Part shown: positions 5,959-6,846 of the stretch, piece after piece
Numbering within the stretch: position 1 is the first letter of the stretch
Layout: the number at the start of each line of letters is the position of its first letter
Source: Candidatus Stahliibacteriota bacterium
Lineage (GTDB): Bacteria > Hydrothermota > Tepidihabitantia > SM23-42
Assembly: GCA_030670605.1 (NCBI GenBank)
Contig: DAOVBK010000086.1
Span: forward strand, 1-6,846
DNA length: 6,846 nucleotides
Direction of reading: 5' to 3'
Notes under the pieces: model-generated
Seen by the model: the letters and a program-made list of their open reading frames with translations, nothing else
Database searches by the model: none
Told to the model about the DNA's origin: nothing
Made by a program: the position numbers and the translations under genes

Positions 5959-5967
5959 AATTGGGTA

Positions 5968-6669
5968 CTAGCGTACGACAATAAATCTCTTCATCACACA
6001 ATCATCACCGATGTCGACCTCCAGAAAATAAGCACCATTTGGCAACCTCGAGATATCATACATATATAGTGATGTCGGTGTGATAGATTTATGAAGGACT
6101 CGTCCCTGAACATCATAGAGTGTTTGCGTTAATTGCATACCGTTTTTCGTGTTAATACACACGGTGAGCACATCTGTACACGGGTTCGGGTATACATCGA
6201 GTGCGATAGCTCCATTCTGTTCTGTATGTGTACTTTGTTCTGCAATCCCGAGGTATGGAGAACGCTCAAAATAGACATCATGATCATCAGGATAATTGAC
6301 CGCGTACGCCCATGCGAGGTACATGTCATCTAATTCACAGAAAAAATGTGGTTGTGTGTTGTTGTTGCTTGAGGCGGTTATCTGTTCCTCTGCCTCCCAG
6401 TCAATTGCATCGAATGAGCGCCGGCGATACAGATTGTATGCAGGGTATTCAGCTTTTGCATAATACACAAGATAGGTACTGTCCGGCGTCTCATTCGGAA
6501 AGGGGTCGTGTGAGTTACGATTAACAGTTAATCGTACTGAGTCGCTCCAGTTCACCCGATCAGTTGATGTGCGAATGCCGTTCCCATGATTGCCAGCCAA
6601 GATCGACTGGTCCTTGTTTGGTCCACGAAATGCCGTCGGTTGAGAATGCCGCATATATTTGGTAATCAT
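5968..6669 (-). CDS. Secreted protein, 3' part: BNR-like repeats plus type IX sorting domain
   Basis: This frame encodes the C-terminal part of a larger exported protein. The last 79 residues (155-233) form a type IX secretion (Por) sorting domain. It opens with DVYPNPCTDVLTV, continues with LYDVQGRVL and DISRLPNGAYFLEV, and ends in a basic-hydrophobic strand (MKRFIVVR). Such tails direct proteins through the outer membrane in FCB-type bacteria. Upstream are beta-propeller-like repeats with STDRVNW (35-41) and SFDAIDW, degenerate Asp-box signatures. The ATG at 6669 is unlikely to be the true start. Residues before about 25 are out of frame with the preceding coding sequence, which continues in the 6560-6846 frame. 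No signal peptide is visible because the real N-terminus is outside the window. A sialidase activity cannot be claimed, since BNR repeats occur in many surface proteins. Confidence 0.8.
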   Translation of the reverse strand: MITKYMRHSQPTAFRGPNKDQSILAGNHGNGIRTSTDRVNWSDSVRLTVNRNSHDPFPNETPDSTYLVYYAKAEYPAYNLYRRRSFDAIDWEAEEQITASSNNNTQPHFFCELDDMYLAWAYAVNYPDDHDVYFERSPYLGIAEQSTHTEQNGAIALDVYPNPCTDVLTVCINTKNGMQLTQTLYDVQGRVLHKSITPTSLYMYDISRLPNGAYFLEVDIGDDCVMKRFIVVR

Positions 6670-6846
6670 CTATCTCATTTGACGCATACCACAGCCGTAT
6701 TGTGTCATCTGGCATTTGAACAAAACTCAAGGTCGACTGGTTCAATGGGTCTTCAATGATTGCCACCGTTGAATCCCACGTACTGCCACTATTGTCCGAA
6801 AATGTGACATAGAGATCACCTGATTCCCAGTCTGGGTTACGGCAAA
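6560..6846 (-). CDS. Secreted protein, 5' part of the same gene (partial, frame broken)
   Basis: This frame is open from the window edge (6846) to a TGA at 6560-6562 and encodes 94 residues of the same beta-propeller-like protein. It contains a clear Asp box, SDNSGSTW (S-x-N-x-G-x-T-W), a strand IRLWYASN and a second box FSTDGISW. This spacing is typical of BNR/sialidase-type propeller blades. It continues sensibly to about GPVDL and then gives a non-repeat tail ending HSHIN. The other frame supplies the next blade, AGNHGNGIRTSTDRVNW. The GTG at 6766 is an internal valine, not a start. The gene's start and signal peptide lie beyond the window. Confidence 0.65.
   Translation of the reverse strand, partial: CRNPDWESGDLYVTFSDNSGSTWDSTVAIIEDPLNQSTLSFVQMPDDTIRLWYASNEIDDYQIYAAFSTDGISWTKQGPVDLGWQSWERHSHIN
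6563..6630 (-). other. Frameshift zone in the secreted-protein gene
   Basis: Both frames are open here, and the propeller repeat moves from one to the other. The smoothest join removes one G from the TTGG near 6597-6600 (- strand), giving ...GPVDL-AGNHGNGIRTSTD. The indel may be biological or an assembly error. Confidence 0.55.

Noticed and set aside
5956..5990. Bidirectional terminator between the converging genes
   Set aside because: Only 9 nt separate the stop codons. The best dyad is a GTAC pair around TAGC, too short to support a terminator.

Overview
The window most likely comes from an uncultured bacterium rather than an archaeon. It has sigma-70-like promoters (TTGACA-16-TATACT and TTGCTT-16-TATAAT), a bacterial Fpg/MutM-family DNA glycosylase, and a secreted protein ending in a type IX secretion (Por) sorting domain. 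These sit beside proteins whose closest look-alikes, from memory, are archaeal: a radical SAM protein, an ATP-dependent DNA ligase and an RNA 3'-terminal phosphate cyclase. This mixture would fit FCB-like or candidate-phylum lineages such as WOR-3. That placement is inference and no database was searched.

Layout. Positions 1-305 hold the C-terminal end of a TPR-like protein cut by the window edge. Positions 306-738 are mostly non-coding, with possible remnant reading frames and a perfect 13-bp hairpin. A small polytopic membrane protein lies at 739-1185, followed by a hairpin without a T-tract. The gap 1186-1561 contains two adjacent palindromic arrays built from 8-bp units, each with a trinucleotide anchor recurring every 8 bp and switching to its complement at the centre. 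Next comes a strong promoter whose -10 lies inside a dyad. It drives a radical SAM gene (1562-2317).

The core is a tight, probably co-transcribed cluster on the + strand at 2369-5958: Fpg/MutM glycosylase, ATP-dependent DNA ligase, a small Cys-rich ORF that overlaps both neighbours, and rtcA. Gaps are 9 nt or less, or the genes overlap. The promoter places the -10 only 5 nt before the fpg ATG, so the message is predicted to be leaderless. The cluster combines damaged-base excision and strand incision, nick sealing and 3'-phosphate end modification, so it looks like a nucleic-acid repair or end-processing unit. Joint function is inference.

On the opposite strand, converging on rtcA with 9 nt between stop codons, is the 3' end of a secreted protein with Asp-box (BNR-like) repeats and a type IX sorting tail. 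Its reading frame is broken once near 6590-6625, by either a real mutation or an assembly indel. Its 5' end lies outside the window.
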